The notes under the pieces: model-generated
Seen by the model: the letters and a program-made list of their open reading frames with translations, nothing else
What the model was told of the DNA's origin: nothing
Databases searched by the model: none
Assembly: GCA_019095985.1 (NCBI GenBank)
Contig: CM032666.1
Coordinates: 55,082,597-55,146,596, forward strand
Direction: 5' to 3'
Length of the DNA: 64,000 nt
Source of the DNA: Streblospio benedicti
Taxonomy: Eukaryota; Annelida; Polychaeta; Spionida; Spionidae
Shown: positions 51,501 to 55,474 of the stretch, one piece after another
Numbering within the stretch: the first letter of the stretch is position 1
How the letters are laid out: the number at the start of each line of letters is the position of its first letter
Position numbers and translations under genes: made by a program

Positions 51501-52567
51501 ACAAAGCCCCGTATATAAGATTGATATCAAAGCATCCAGAACACTTGAATTTTGAGTATGGTGGAGTAGGTAGGGGAGTAGGGCTTTAAGTTTATAATAC
51601 AGTGAGTTAAACTGGGAGATCAGTGGTCCCATACACAAGACATGGTTCTTTTATGGTGACGCATATAAAAATAAACGTATAATAATTTGCTAAAAGCAGA
51701 AGCGGAACCAGGATTTCACAGAACTGGGGTCCTCACATAAGAACTCACAAAGAATGCACTTGCCATATGTCTGTCCATAAATTCAAAAGGTCAAAATTAT
51801 GTAAAATTTACCCTAAAAGTGCCCCCCCCCCCCCCCCCCACTCCAAAAATTAACCCACCCTGGATCTGCCACTTGATGTTTATCCTGGTAAACACACAAG
51901 CAATAATCATGAAGAAAATGCACTTGGTGTATACCAAGAAAGTTTCAAGTACATAAAACTTTCTTCCCATCAATGTACTTGATTTCTTCACATATCACCC
52001 AGTATTGATCAAAGATTATTTACAATCAATCATTTTGACCCATCATGACTCAGTCAAAATCTTACAAATGACAAAATCAAACAGGATTTTATACATTTCG
52101 AGGTAAAGTTTATATCATTGGCTTTAATAACTAAACAAATCATTATGCACAGAATTTAGAAATATGATCTTTTTTCTACAGTAATTTTATGTAGTGGATA
52201 CAAAAATAATGACTAAAAACTAAGACAATCATAAACCAAATAGCCTGCCAATTATCAATGGATTTGGCATGTGAACGTAAAATCATCTCACACAGAAATA
52301 TGAAGTATAGAAAAAAAGATAAGATTTGGAGAATTAACGGTATAGTCCGAACCATGCCCCTAGCAATTGATGACCAAAAGAGATTTGATTGGAAATCACG
52401 ATACATTTTCACAAGTGACGATTGGCATTTGTTGATTCTTTTCATCATTGGAGAATTATAATAACAGGATGTACATTCTTACCATTGTCAGAGTCTATTA
52501 AACTTTGCTCCCCAATGTCAATGATAACATCCCAGGCTTGGCTCGGGACTTGTGCATAATTTGCCAT
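9535..52567 (-). CDS. ano: anoctamin (TMEM16) gene, 5' two thirds, 15 exons seen
   Basis: This is the span of a multi-exon anoctamin gene; exons are listed separately. Anoctamins are dimeric membrane proteins with ten helices that act as calcium-activated chloride channels and/or lipid scramblases. Family marks seen in order: RRVDYILVY and [14 protein letters not shown] (N-terminal cytoplasmic domain), [68 protein letters not shown] (start of helix 1), the Cys-rich loop [70 protein letters not shown] and [15 protein letters not shown]. All junctions use GT-AG sites with matching phases and the sum of exon lengths (2532 nt) is divisible by 3. The sequence resembles the ANO1-7 group rather than ANO8 or ANO10, but the subtype cannot be set without the C-terminal half. 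Helices 6-8, which hold the calcium-binding acidic residues in this family, are not in the window. Confidence 0.95.
9590..11013. other. intron, no gene seen
   Basis: AT-rich. GGATTATTATTATTTGGTTT occurs twice (about 9890 and 10853), so 1 kb here may be a local duplication or insertion. Microsatellites (TA)n and (TAA)n near 10760-10815. Confidence 0.5.
11014..11113. other. assembly gap 1, 100 Ns
   Basis: Exactly 100 Ns, a conventional unknown-length scaffold gap. Confidence 0.99.
11745..13077 (+). mobile_element. composite insertion (LINE inside a foldback element), right copy
   Basis: Same structure as 2952-4273: the 13-bp direct repeat AGGTTTTAATGAT is at 11732-11744 and 13065-13077, and the foldback arms pair across the LINE. 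Confidence 0.75.
11810..12887 (+). mobile_element. 5'-truncated LINE, right copy
   Basis: Better preserved than the left copy. It keeps an open frame to 12376 ending [17 protein letters not shown], and after a frame change the C-terminal zinc-knuckle-like part [18 protein letters not shown] and a long tail to IKKYLP at 12668. It ends in (ATTCT)n. The repeat CAACAC flanks it at 11804-11809 and 12888-12893. No reverse transcriptase catalytic core or endonuclease remains. Confidence 0.85.
15015..15300. mobile_element. G-tract MITE family 1, copy b
   Basis: Same element as 5771-6063, in the same place relative to the ankyrin gene; it is the duplicate carried by the right copy of the segment. Run lengths differ slightly. 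Confidence 0.85.
16026..16440. mobile_element. foldback of about 415 bp, whole in the right copy
   Basis: AATTTATGTTGGTCCAAACT and AACATGTTTCAA at the left mirror GAAACATGTT and AGTTTGGACCAACATAAATT at the right; the centre is a T-rich run at about 16238-16265. Confidence 0.8.
16612..16850 (-). repeat. second tRNA-related repeat, minus strand
   Basis: The complement of GGGACTCGAACTCAC reads as a B-box (GTGAGTTCGAGTCCC). The left part, from ACTCTCACTGTTCTGCCAAG to TATATCAAGTGGCCC, recurs at 60862-60954 without the B-box part. Confidence 0.5.
17187..17498 (+). mobile_element. tRNA-derived SINE-like insertion, right copy only
   Basis: 312 bp absent from the left copy, which reads straight through at TCATCTAACATT. 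It is flanked by CATCT on both sides (17182-17186 and 17499-17503), fitting a 5-bp target duplication. It contains a tRNA-like region at 17367-17463. Confidence 0.7.
17367..17463 (+). ncRNA. tRNA-like region inside the SINE-like insertion
   Basis: GGGAGGT pairs with ATCTTCC as an acceptor stem, an A-box-like TGGTGTAGTGG follows, and the T arm TCGTG...CACGA encloses the B-box GTTCGATTCCA. The anticodon arm is enlarged: CCCGACTATGA pairs with TCATAGCCGGG around extra bases. It could be a tRNA gene with an intron, but its place in a mobile insertion argues for a tRNA-derived head or body of a SINE. Confidence 0.55.
17772..17826 (-). CDS. ano: anoctamin exon 15, loop before helix 6 (right copy)
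   Basis: 18 codons plus one base, phase 2 to 0: [18 protein letters not shown]. The family pattern is GR(F/V).G.P..Y...(F/L)G.R.EEC. Acceptor TTGCAG, donor GTGAGT. This copy is next to exon 14 without a gap. An almost identical exon in the same orientation is at 9535-9589. Confidence 0.93.
18108..18660. mobile_element. foldback element of about 550 bp beside exon 14
   Basis: Outer arms TTTTTCAACTAACTTTTGAG / CTCAAAAGTTAGTTGAAAAA; inner arms around TTTTCGGACATTTCCAATGT and its complement; and a second small palindrome (CCTCTCGGATCTTCGTCAG) at 18146-18280 inside the left arm. Related copies at 1-150 and 49990-50195. Confidence 0.8.
18689..18837 (-). CDS. ano: anoctamin exon 14, helix 5
   Basis: 49 codons plus two bases, phase 0 to 2: [50 protein letters not shown]. 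This is the family signature LT.WE..RTQ...E......K...[16 protein letters not shown]. Acceptor CACCAG, donor GTGCGT. A foldback element of about 550 bp ends about 30 bases from its donor. Confidence 0.96.
18978..19224. mobile_element. G-tract MITE family 1, copy c
   Basis: Termini AGGGAACAATCATAAATAA and TTGATGATTGTTCCCT; the left G-run is shortened. An independent insertion, in the intron upstream of anoctamin exon 14. Confidence 0.8.
19225..21173. other. anoctamin intron, no exon seen
   Basis: Very AT-rich. A GC-richer block at 19560-19790 has an 80-codon minus-strand frame with many Cys and Arg but no recognised domain or splice context. A short palindrome around CTTGTGGTGTCT lies at 21075-21125. 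Confidence 0.6.
21174..21296. mobile_element. short MITE (CTCCCCAGTTT ends), copy a
   Basis: Ends TCTCCCCAGTTTACC and GGCAAACTGGGGAGA. The interior CACAAAGTAGGGAGATAACC and TTAACCAATCAGAATCGAGA is shared with 38622-38740. Confidence 0.8.
21445..21494 (-). pseudogene. copy 1 of the exon 13 donor edge
   Basis: On the minus strand it reads [11 protein letters not shown] and keeps the GTGAGT donor. Confidence 0.8.
21580..21632 (-). pseudogene. copy 2 of the exon 13 donor edge
   Basis: On the minus strand it reads [11 protein letters not shown] and keeps the GTGAGT donor. Confidence 0.8.
21695..21859 (-). CDS. ano: anoctamin exon 13, helices 3 and 4
   Basis: 55 codons, phase 0 to 0: [18 protein letters not shown], a short loop ([15 protein letters not shown]), then [17 protein letters not shown]. 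The T...A..IN...I..LN.(V/I)Y pattern is helix 4 of the family. Acceptor TTACAG, donor GTGAGT. Both edges have extra copies nearby: the donor edge at about 21445-21494 and 21580-21632, and the acceptor edge at about 22088-22160. Confidence 0.95.
21891..22757. repeat. minisatellite with a unit of about 34 bp
   Basis: About 20 degenerate units of AATGACAGTATAAGTACTAA plus a run of A and CTTCATCA, with non-repeat interruptions near 21996-22150 and 22205-22290. It lies in the intron upstream of anoctamin exon 13 and seems to grow out of the exon's acceptor flank. Confidence 0.85.
22088..22160 (-). pseudogene. copy of the exon 13 acceptor edge
   Basis: On the minus strand TTTGCAG is followed by [12 protein letters not shown], matching [12 protein letters not shown] of the exon; 40 bases of intron upstream are also duplicated. 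Confidence 0.8.
23474..23551 (-). CDS. ano: anoctamin exon 12, start of helix 3
   Basis: 26 codons, phase 0 to 0: [20 protein letters not shown] then SVMCFL. It matches the family's E.Y.P...R..R...S.......L segment entering helix 3. Acceptor TTGCAG, donor GTGAGT. It joins directly to [10 protein letters not shown] of the next exon. Confidence 0.9.
23605..23840. mobile_element. foldback element of about 235 bp
   Basis: TTTATTCACAACACTATATT and CATTAACAGTTTC at the left mirror GAAACTGTTAATG and AATATAGTGTTGTGAATAAA at the right. It lies about 50 bases from anoctamin exon 12. Confidence 0.85.
24727..25076. mobile_element. G-tract MITE family 3 (AAGGGATGGTGCAATAT ends)
   Basis: Ends TAAGGGATGGTGCAATAT and AATATTGCACCATCCCTAA, about 350 bp, with GGGGGACC and CCCCCCTCCCT tracts inside each end. 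In the intron between anoctamin exons 11 and 12. Confidence 0.8.
26275..26684. mobile_element. foldback element of about 410 bp
   Basis: GTACCCACAGATTAGTTAA at the left mirrors TTAACTAATCTGTGGTGTAC at the right; arms of nearly 200 bp (GGGTTTCGGGAATGGAATTT / AAATTCTATTCCCGAAACCC). Open frames on both strands are mirror images. Confidence 0.85.
27626..27780 (-). CDS. ano: anoctamin exon 11, helix 2 end and cytoplasmic loop
   Basis: 51 codons plus two bases, phase 1 to 0: [36 protein letters not shown], then FKKRHRVSG. The family pattern is LE.WKR.....Y.W.......EEE..RP.Y. Acceptor TTTCAG, donor GTGAGT. Confidence 0.95.
27841..28037. mobile_element. foldback element of about 200 bp
   Basis: CATTATTTTCTTTGTATATT and GCTGCTTCTTATTC mirrored by GAATAAGAAGCAG and AATATACAAAGAAAATAATG. 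Confidence 0.85.
28197..28251. repeat. (TATG)n microsatellite
   Basis: About 14 uninterrupted TATG units. Confidence 0.97.
28434..28500. repeat. short tandem array of ACGTCACG
   Basis: Repeats of CACGTATCACG then ACGTCACGTTTT, each containing an ACGTCA core, in the loop of the large foldback. Confidence 0.8.
29841..30001 (-). CDS. ano: anoctamin exon 10, Cys-rich extracellular loop and helix 2 start
   Basis: 53 codons with split ends, phase 2 to 1: [29 protein letters not shown], then [20 protein letters not shown]. The C-P-x-C-D-x-x-C...C pattern is the disulfide-rich loop between helices 1 and 2 of ANO1-7 type proteins; FDN.ATVFFS..M.LW is the start of helix 2. Acceptor TTTCAG, donor GTGCGT. 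A large foldback element ends about 20 bases past the donor. Confidence 0.96.
30531..30752. mobile_element. MITE with GGGTCAGGATTAG ends, whole copy
   Basis: Ends GGGTCAGGATTAG and CTAATCCTCACCC; the inside carries repeated GACGAGT motifs (TGGAGGACGAGTA, TACTCGTCCTGCTGACGAGT). A second copy at 42483-43308 is split by another element. Confidence 0.8.
30808..30940. mobile_element. foldback element of about 130 bp
   Basis: AGAACCAACATCTTTTTTAT and TATTTTCAACC mirrored by GGTTGAAAATAT and AAAGATGCTGGTTCT. Confidence 0.8.
30930..32210. repeat. left member of the duplication across gap 2
   Basis: Same sequence as 36930-38220, including anoctamin exon 9 and more than 1 kb of intron upstream of it. 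Confidence 0.9.
31065..31199 (-). CDS. ano: anoctamin exon 9, helix 1 (intact copy)
   Basis: 44 codons, phase 2 to 2: [18 protein letters not shown], then a hydrophobic helix ending [19 protein letters not shown]. This is the family's [16 protein letters not shown](F/W)YT signature followed by transmembrane helix 1. Acceptor TTTCAG, donor GTGAGG. A near-identical but damaged copy lies right of the assembly gap at 37059-37190; this one keeps the open frame and joins correctly to exons 8 and 10. Confidence 0.96.
32318..32460. mobile_element. G-tract MITE family 2 (GCAGATCCAGG ends), copy a
   Basis: Starts GCAGATCCAGG and ends CCTGGATCTGC, with G-runs of 6 to 12 bases inside and the shared interior TATTTTGGTGGGAAAA. 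Confidence 0.8.
33641..33835. mobile_element. G-tract MITE family 2, copy b
   Basis: Starts AGTAGATCCAGGGGG, ends AACCTGTATCTGCC, with TTTTCCTACCAAAATAC inside matching the other copies. Confidence 0.7.
33989..34296. mobile_element. G-tract MITE family 1, copy d
   Basis: Termini AGGGAACGATCATGAATAA and ATTTATGATCGTTCCCT with G-runs up to about 14 bases. Orientation of the interior is opposite to copies a and b. Confidence 0.85.
35712..35891. mobile_element. mariner-like MITE
   Basis: Begins TACAGTGGAACCTGTCC and ends ATAGGTTCAACTG: CAGTKGAACCT-type ends next to TA, as in Tc1/mariner elements. No coding sequence. Confidence 0.65.
36028..36184. repeat. second copy of the end of the 6573-8457 element
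   Basis: CTAGATAGTGG, GAAATTTAGCAACGAACG, TAGAGGACATTTTCTATAAG and CAGCCATAACCAAATT all match the left end of the 1.9-kb insertion in the same orientation. Confidence 0.65.
36768..36867. other. assembly gap 2, 100 Ns
   Basis: Exactly 100 Ns, as above. Confidence 0.99.
36930..38220. repeat. right member of the duplication across gap 2
   Basis: Starts just after the N-run; small deletions are concentrated nearest the gap. Confidence 0.9.
37058..37190 (-). other. second, damaged copy of anoctamin exon 9
   Basis: It repeats exon 9 and more than 1 kb of flanking intron. Compared with 31065-31199 it has lost bases at three or more places within the coding part (for example GTCTCCCTG became GTCTCCTG, and GCCGGGATC became GCCGATC), so the frame is broken. 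It lies within 200 bases of the 100-N gap at 36768-36867. I read it as an error-rich contig end overlapping the left contig, not as a mutually exclusive exon. Confidence 0.85.
38576..38625 (-). pseudogene. truncated copy of the anoctamin exon 8 donor edge
   Basis: It reads [17 protein letters not shown] on the minus strand and is followed by a GTGAGG donor. Cut off upstream by a MITE. Shorter remnants of the same exon edge occur at about 38166-38192, 32138-32185 and 32219-32320. Confidence 0.8.
38622..38740. mobile_element. short MITE (CCCAGTTT ends), copy b, inside an exon 8 fragment
   Basis: Nearly identical interior to 21174-21296. It cuts off a duplicated fragment of anoctamin exon 8 at 38576-38625 and ends about 15 bases before the donor of the real exon 8. 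Confidence 0.8.
38755..38914 (-). CDS. ano: anoctamin exon 8, region just before helix 1
   Basis: 52 codons, phase 1 to 2: [20 protein letters not shown], then a Lys/Trp-rich stretch, then [20 protein letters not shown] and DYIR. This is the conserved family run G...LL.....YP.H.G........R..L...WA....FYK.QPLD.IR. Acceptor TTTCAG, donor GTGATT. A truncated copy of its 3' edge with a working-looking donor lies at 38576-38625. Confidence 0.96.
38915..42041. other. anoctamin intron between exons 7 and 8
   Basis: A direct repeat: 38935-39140 (TGAATACTTTATCAACGG, CTGCATTTCGTCCCACC, GATCGATATGTCATGG) recurs at about 41205-41385. One family 2 MITE. No exon seen. Confidence 0.7.
40428..40590. mobile_element. 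G-tract MITE family 2, copy c
   Basis: Starts GGCAGATCCAGGGT followed by a G-run, ends AACCTGGATCTGTC; interior CTTTTCCCACCAAAATACC. Confidence 0.8.
42042..42160 (-). CDS. ano: anoctamin exon 7, cytoplasmic domain
   Basis: 39 codons with split codons at both ends (phase 2 to 1): [20 protein letters not shown] then [19 protein letters not shown]. It matches the family pattern FF....R..IV..IL.R..Y. Acceptor TTTCAG, donor GTGAAT. The split Gly codon joins it to GIKRLLANG of the next exon. Confidence 0.95.
42483..43308. mobile_element. second copy of the GGGTCAGGATT element, split by a foldback
   Basis: The left part (42483-42606) and right part (43203-43308) align to the two halves of 30531-30752. 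The split point falls in CATACAGATAT. Confidence 0.8.
42607..43202. mobile_element. 596-bp foldback element nested in the element above
   Basis: Near-perfect long inverted repeat: CAAAGATATTA and ACAAGATGCCAAACTC at the left, GAGTTTGGCATCTTGTTC and TAATATCTTTG at the right; arms extend more than 200 bp. The direct repeat AGATAT on both sides fits a target-site duplication. Confidence 0.85.
43330..43478 (-). CDS. ano: anoctamin exon 6, cytoplasmic domain
   Basis: 49 codons plus two bases, phase 0 to 2: starts [20 protein letters not shown] and ends [11 protein letters not shown]. The Pro-rich middle ([13 protein letters not shown]) corresponds to the variable linker between the conserved blocks in the cytoplasmic domain. 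Acceptor CTGCAG, donor GTGAGT. Confidence 0.92.
43967..44062 (-). CDS. ano: anoctamin exon 5, cytoplasmic domain
   Basis: 32 codons, phase 0 to 0: [20 protein letters not shown] then [12 protein letters not shown]. The K-H-A-P-W and R-Y-A-E-x-x-x-L-R-M-P-I-K pattern is one of the most conserved stretches of the family's cytoplasmic domain. The acceptor is TTGTAG, the donor GTAACA. Confidence 0.96.
44318..44484. mobile_element. foldback element of about 165 bp
   Basis: AAAACAGAACAAATTATGAA and AAAAGGTAATAAAATTTATT mirrored at the right (TTTTAGTACCTTTTGG, TTCATAATTTGTTCTGTTTT). Confidence 0.85.
44485..45947. other. anoctamin intron between exons 4 and 5, left part
   Basis: AT-rich with an ATTT-rich run near 45055-45085 and a CTA microsatellite near 45926. 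Nothing coding. Confidence 0.7.
45948..46112 (-). CDS. ano: anoctamin exon 4, cytoplasmic dimerisation domain
   Basis: 55 codons, phase 0 to 0, acceptor CACAG, donor GTGAGA. It encodes [19 protein letters not shown], the hallmark opening of the anoctamin N-terminal domain, and [17 protein letters not shown], which matches the family pattern (R..FE.NL...GLE.E). The 5' edge of this exon has two degraded copies in the upstream intron near 46326-46352 and 46453-46480. Confidence 0.96.
46326..46480 (-). pseudogene. two copies of the exon 4 acceptor edge
   Basis: At about 46326-46352 CACAG is followed by DRKLLF, and at about 46453-46480 TTACAG is followed by GRKQVFL, compared with GRKLFF in the real exon. 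Each copy is part of a local tandem duplication of 120-170 bp that also carries AATTGATGAAGCACAGGATG. Confidence 0.7.
47527..47680. mobile_element. G-tract MITE family 2, copy d, degraded
   Basis: Interior CACTTCCCACCAAAACAT, GGCATATCCATTG and end CTTTTTCCAAAACCTGGG match copy c; the left terminus is eroded. Confidence 0.6.
47835..48290. repeat. local direct repeat, two units
   Basis: Unit 1 (47835-47975) and unit 2 (47976-48290, interrupted by the MITE) share CTTCATCATTCTAAA, AAAAAATAAATGTCTTCT and ATCTTAATTTGTTTGGA. Confidence 0.8.
48017..48190. mobile_element. MITE with ACCGTATATGACCATCC ends
   Basis: TTACCGTATATGACCATCCA opposes TGGATGGTCGTATATGGTAA, about 175 bp. It is inserted in the second unit of a local direct repeat. 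Confidence 0.85.
49020..49114 (-). CDS. ano: anoctamin exon 3
   Basis: 31 codons plus two bases completing the previous codon: [20 protein letters not shown] followed by [11 protein letters not shown]. Acceptor TTTCAG, donor GTACGG, phases 1 to 0. It is charged and probably helical, and sits just before the conserved cytoplasmic domain. Assignment rests on position, splice sites, GC content above that of the flanking intron, and exact phase match on both sides. Confidence 0.8.
49824..50466. repeat. tandem duplication that includes the 3' edge of anoctamin exon 2
   Basis: Unit 1 (49824-50254) and unit 2 (50256-50466) share GCCATGAAATAA, CACAGTAG, CTTTCTACAGTAT, TTGACACGACAACTT and the exon edge CTTATTCAGCTTCCGTTCGA. 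Unit 1 carries a CGGACATT foldback in the middle and a decayed exon edge at 50199-50254. Confidence 0.85.
49990..50195. mobile_element. CGGACATT foldback, short copy
   Basis: TTTTCGGACATTTTCAATGT facing ATGAAAATGTCCGAAAATAT, with AGATTCATTGGATTTTC at the left end as at 18281. It sits inside one unit of a tandem duplication next to anoctamin exon 2. Confidence 0.8.
50413..51206 (-). CDS. ano: anoctamin exon 2, long acidic N-terminal region, with a frame break
   Basis: The exon starts after a TTTTGACAG acceptor and encodes a hydrophilic, likely disordered region: repeated Ser/Asp/Glu, a PPPAYIMED stretch, then after a change of frame [21 protein letters not shown], a very acidic run ([15 protein letters not shown]), and a Cys cluster VCCPCSSYC before ERKLNK at a GTGGGT donor (phase 1). 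The frame changes between 50779 and 50749. Two readings fit: a 29-nt intron (GTGAGT donor after 50779, TTCAG acceptor before 50749), or one base missing from a GGAAGG run, which would give a continuous [13 protein letters not shown]. The second is more natural because 29 nt is shorter than normal introns. This N-terminal region is not conserved across the family, so it is assigned by position and phase. Confidence 0.78.
51207..52482. other. anoctamin intron 1
   Basis: Holds the family 2 MITE copy e. No exon seen apart from the flanking ones. Confidence 0.7.
51695..51870. mobile_element. G-tract MITE family 2, copy e
   Basis: Left end AGCAGAAGCGGAACCAGG, right end ACCCTGGATCTGCC, with a pure C-run of about 17 bases at 51820-51839. 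It lies between anoctamin exons 1 and 2, near the start of the gene. Confidence 0.6.
52483..52567 (-). CDS. ano: anoctamin exon 1 (start codon exon)
   Basis: An ATG-led stretch of 28 codons beginning [16 protein letters not shown] and ending SLIDSDN, then one base and a GTAAGA donor (phase 1). The acceptor of the next exon at 51206 completes a Glu codon, giving a smooth acidic join [15 protein letters not shown] chose this start because it is the only ATG-led exon whose phase fits the next exon. An AG acceptor-like site lies just before the ATG, so the exon may also carry 5' UTR from further upstream. Confidence 0.6.
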
Positions 52568-53263
52568 TTTCCTCTGGCAAAAGTAATTTATCAAATATTC
52601 ATTTCTAATATGCGAATTATATTTTTGGGCAAAAGTAGTAAGATTATTAAAAATATGTTAAGACAGTAATATTAAACGTAAATGAATGCACGAAATGTAC
52701 CATTTAAACACATCTAAAAAATAAAATTTTAACGTAGAAAAATAAAGAATAACTCGAATAATAAAAGAATAAAGAATATATCTAGTTATTGTTAAGCACA
52801 TTGTTCCACAATGAATGAGAGCTTAGGACTATTAAGTTTTCAGAAATACAAATATTTCCACCATAAGTCATCTTATTTTGGCAGCACATTTTCTTAGCAT
52901 TTTATCATCTCTGCACTAGTTGTCACTTGACCTGATTCAAGCAGAGAATCTACTCTGATAATACGACTATTTTCACACAAACATGAATTTGTTTATATAA
53001 AAAGTACAAAAATATCACAATATACCCATCAAATCAAACAAACTCACAGGGTGTGTCAGATCGAGTCTGTAGCTAAAGTTGAAAGCTAGCCTCTAAAAAG
53101 GGTGTTTCCCGAGTTGGAACTTGTAACATATGCCAAAATACAGTATAACCTCCAATTAAGAACATCTCTAAAAAGATAGCATTTTCAGTCTCAAAACCTT
53201 ATAAAACAGACCCTAATTATTCAGTACATGAGCTTTTACTCATAAATGTGACTGAGTACTTAC

Positions 53264-53351
53264 AATTTAGTTCGGGCTGTGATTCTGAGCTGGGTTCCTC
53301 CGATACGATTAACTTGATGTCTTCGTCTACTGTATCAGGGCTGCTGGCCAT
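53264..53351 (-). CDS. possible alternative first coding exon of the anoctamin
   Basis: An ATG-led open stretch of 29 codons (MASSPDTVDEDIKLIV and onward, rich in D, E and S) ends at a GTAAGT donor in phase 1. An acceptor-like TTTCAG lies about 35 nt upstream of the ATG, so it could be an internal exon carrying the start. The style matches the acidic N-terminus of the anoctamin. Joined to either visible downstream acceptor (52567 region or 51206), the split codon becomes a stop, so it must use an unseen exon, act as an upstream ORF, or be no exon at all. Confidence 0.3.
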
Positions 53352-55383
53352 TACATCATCATTGATTTCCGTCACAAACAATCAATCTGAAACCATAAAA
53401 CTTTTTTTTAAGAATGCGTGCATTATAATCACAGCAGTACCTTGCAACTCAACAGTCGCAGCATTACTATTGATTCTTGAACAAGTTGTACTCCTGAAAA
53501 AACAAATAATCACTATTCAAATTTATTAAAAGGAATGTAATATTGTACATGTTAACAAGGATTTAATGAAATTCAATATTAATTTAAAAGTTTTATTCAA
53601 TTTTTGTATCCATTTATTCAAAATATCCCATGAGAATTTGAAATGATAAAAATGTTAACACTCTGGTAGAGAAGACAATTGATCAAACAAAATCTTTATC
53701 ATTTATGGCACAATGTCACTACAAGCACCCATAAAATAGCTAATATGAACACTAGTACTTGCTATAGTTTTTGAAATATAAAAGATTTGTGGGAATTCTG
53801 CAAAATTTAGGACTATTGGAAGATGATGCATAAAACTACTTATATTATGTACTGAGATGAATATATATATGGTCAAATCGTAAAATCTTATTTATCAAAC
53901 TTTTTACTATGTCTACTTATATCAACAATAACTGATAGTAAATTTAGATCGAAACCACTTAATGTTTATCTGTTAGCATCTATGGGCTTGTTTCAGAGGG
54001 ATAAGTTTTTCAAAATCAAGATGATTAGAAAAACATAGGGATGAGCGCGATCTTAATAATTGAGATTTTAAGGAACTCTTTGAAGGGTTGGAGAACGTAG
54101 ATGGTATCCTCTTTGGTGTTACGTACAACCTTTACGTAAGACATGTAACCGGCAGATCTGGACCCTACCTTCCTAGCTGAAGGTGTTAGTATTCATTTTT
54201 GTCCATTCGTAATCCATAGAAACACTAAAGTTAATAAAATCTGTCCATGAGACCAGTACGTACTGATACACCATGATCTCTCCAGAATCGCCTTAAATAT
54301 ACCATATACTCGAGCATATACTGATCTATACTATGACATAGATATTGTCCTGCATCTGCCTCACATTGACAGTTGTTTATTAGACTAAGTATCACTATCA
54401 AGCACTGCAATACCCAATGTGATGAATTATGTTTATGTTATTAAAATCTGATGTATCCATTGATAGTACTTTTCATGTTATTCATTCTGTCCCCACGGGC
54501 ACAATACTGAACTAGTAGTACGTGCACCTGTTAAAAGTTGACAGGGTCAGTGACTTAGTTAATTTAGACACGCTAGAATTAAGAATTTCTGCCAAATAAA
54601 AATCGTTATCAATTTATCAACAGATTCACAAAATATACAGAAATTAGGGAGAATACATACATTAAGCATTTATACGATAACAATCTCTATAACACCTGTT
54701 TTAATGGAATTTATTAAAGTTGCATGAAGTATATTTGATGTAAACAACAACCAGCAGGTGGCAGCAGGTGTTTTAAAATACTCTCAAATATAGGTAAAAT
54801 ATCTTTTATTTGCAAACCAACGAATATTTCGAATCATGAATGCCACAAAATAAGTAAACATATATTTATTATGTAATGATGTTATGAAATTCTCTCTGCT
54901 GAAGTACGATTCAAATTGTTTTTGAGACTTCTAATGCACTTTTATGGGCGCGGCCATATTGCATTTTGACAGACAACACAAAACAAAAATATTTTAACAT
55001 TTTTTAAAAATTGCACTGTTCACAGTAATGTGAAATAACCATATTGAATCTAATATTTTTTATAAATAACATACTTACATCGTATGTAGGATGTCACATC
55101 ATACAAATTTTGCAGATTCCTTTTATGACCAAATTTTAGTTTACTCATAAAAAGGTCCTAAAGGAGGCCAAATATCAGGTTTAGGATTGCCATCGTTTGC
55201 GTCAGTGACTCAGTTCATCAGCATTATTGTAGTGTGAAATGTGACAGTAGATGAATGAAGATGTGTGGATTCATTTAAAATGAGTTTATGGCAATTGAAG
55301 TCTATAATGGTAAATAATTTACTGTCATGATAAGTGAGCAATTCAAATAGGAAACTCAGCTTTTGAGTGAGTGTTCTCAGAAA
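53352..55383. promoter_or_regulatory. intergenic region between divergent genes
   Basis: About 2 kb (2.8 kb if the anoctamin begins at 52567) between the two start codons, expected to hold both promoters. I see no clear TATA box, CpG-rich stretch or other promoter mark, so this is placed by gene order only. Confidence 0.45.
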
Positions 55384-55474
55384 ATGGATCCAGCTATTCC
55401 ACCTCAGTCTCTTCAGCCAATTGGCTTTGAAATGCAGGATGAAACATCAAATGTGCCCCCAAATGTGCCTTTAG
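55384..55474 (+). CDS. plus-strand gene, exon 1 with start codon
   Basis: ATG followed by MDPAIPPQSLQPIGFEMQDE and TSNVPPNVPL, then one base and a strong GTGAGT donor (phase 1). The region upstream to the anoctamin start holds no other coding sequence. Confidence 0.65.

Noticed and set aside
52176-52448. 90-codon hydrophobic minus-strand frame in intron 1
   Set aside because: No matching splice sites or family similarity; composition equals the intron.
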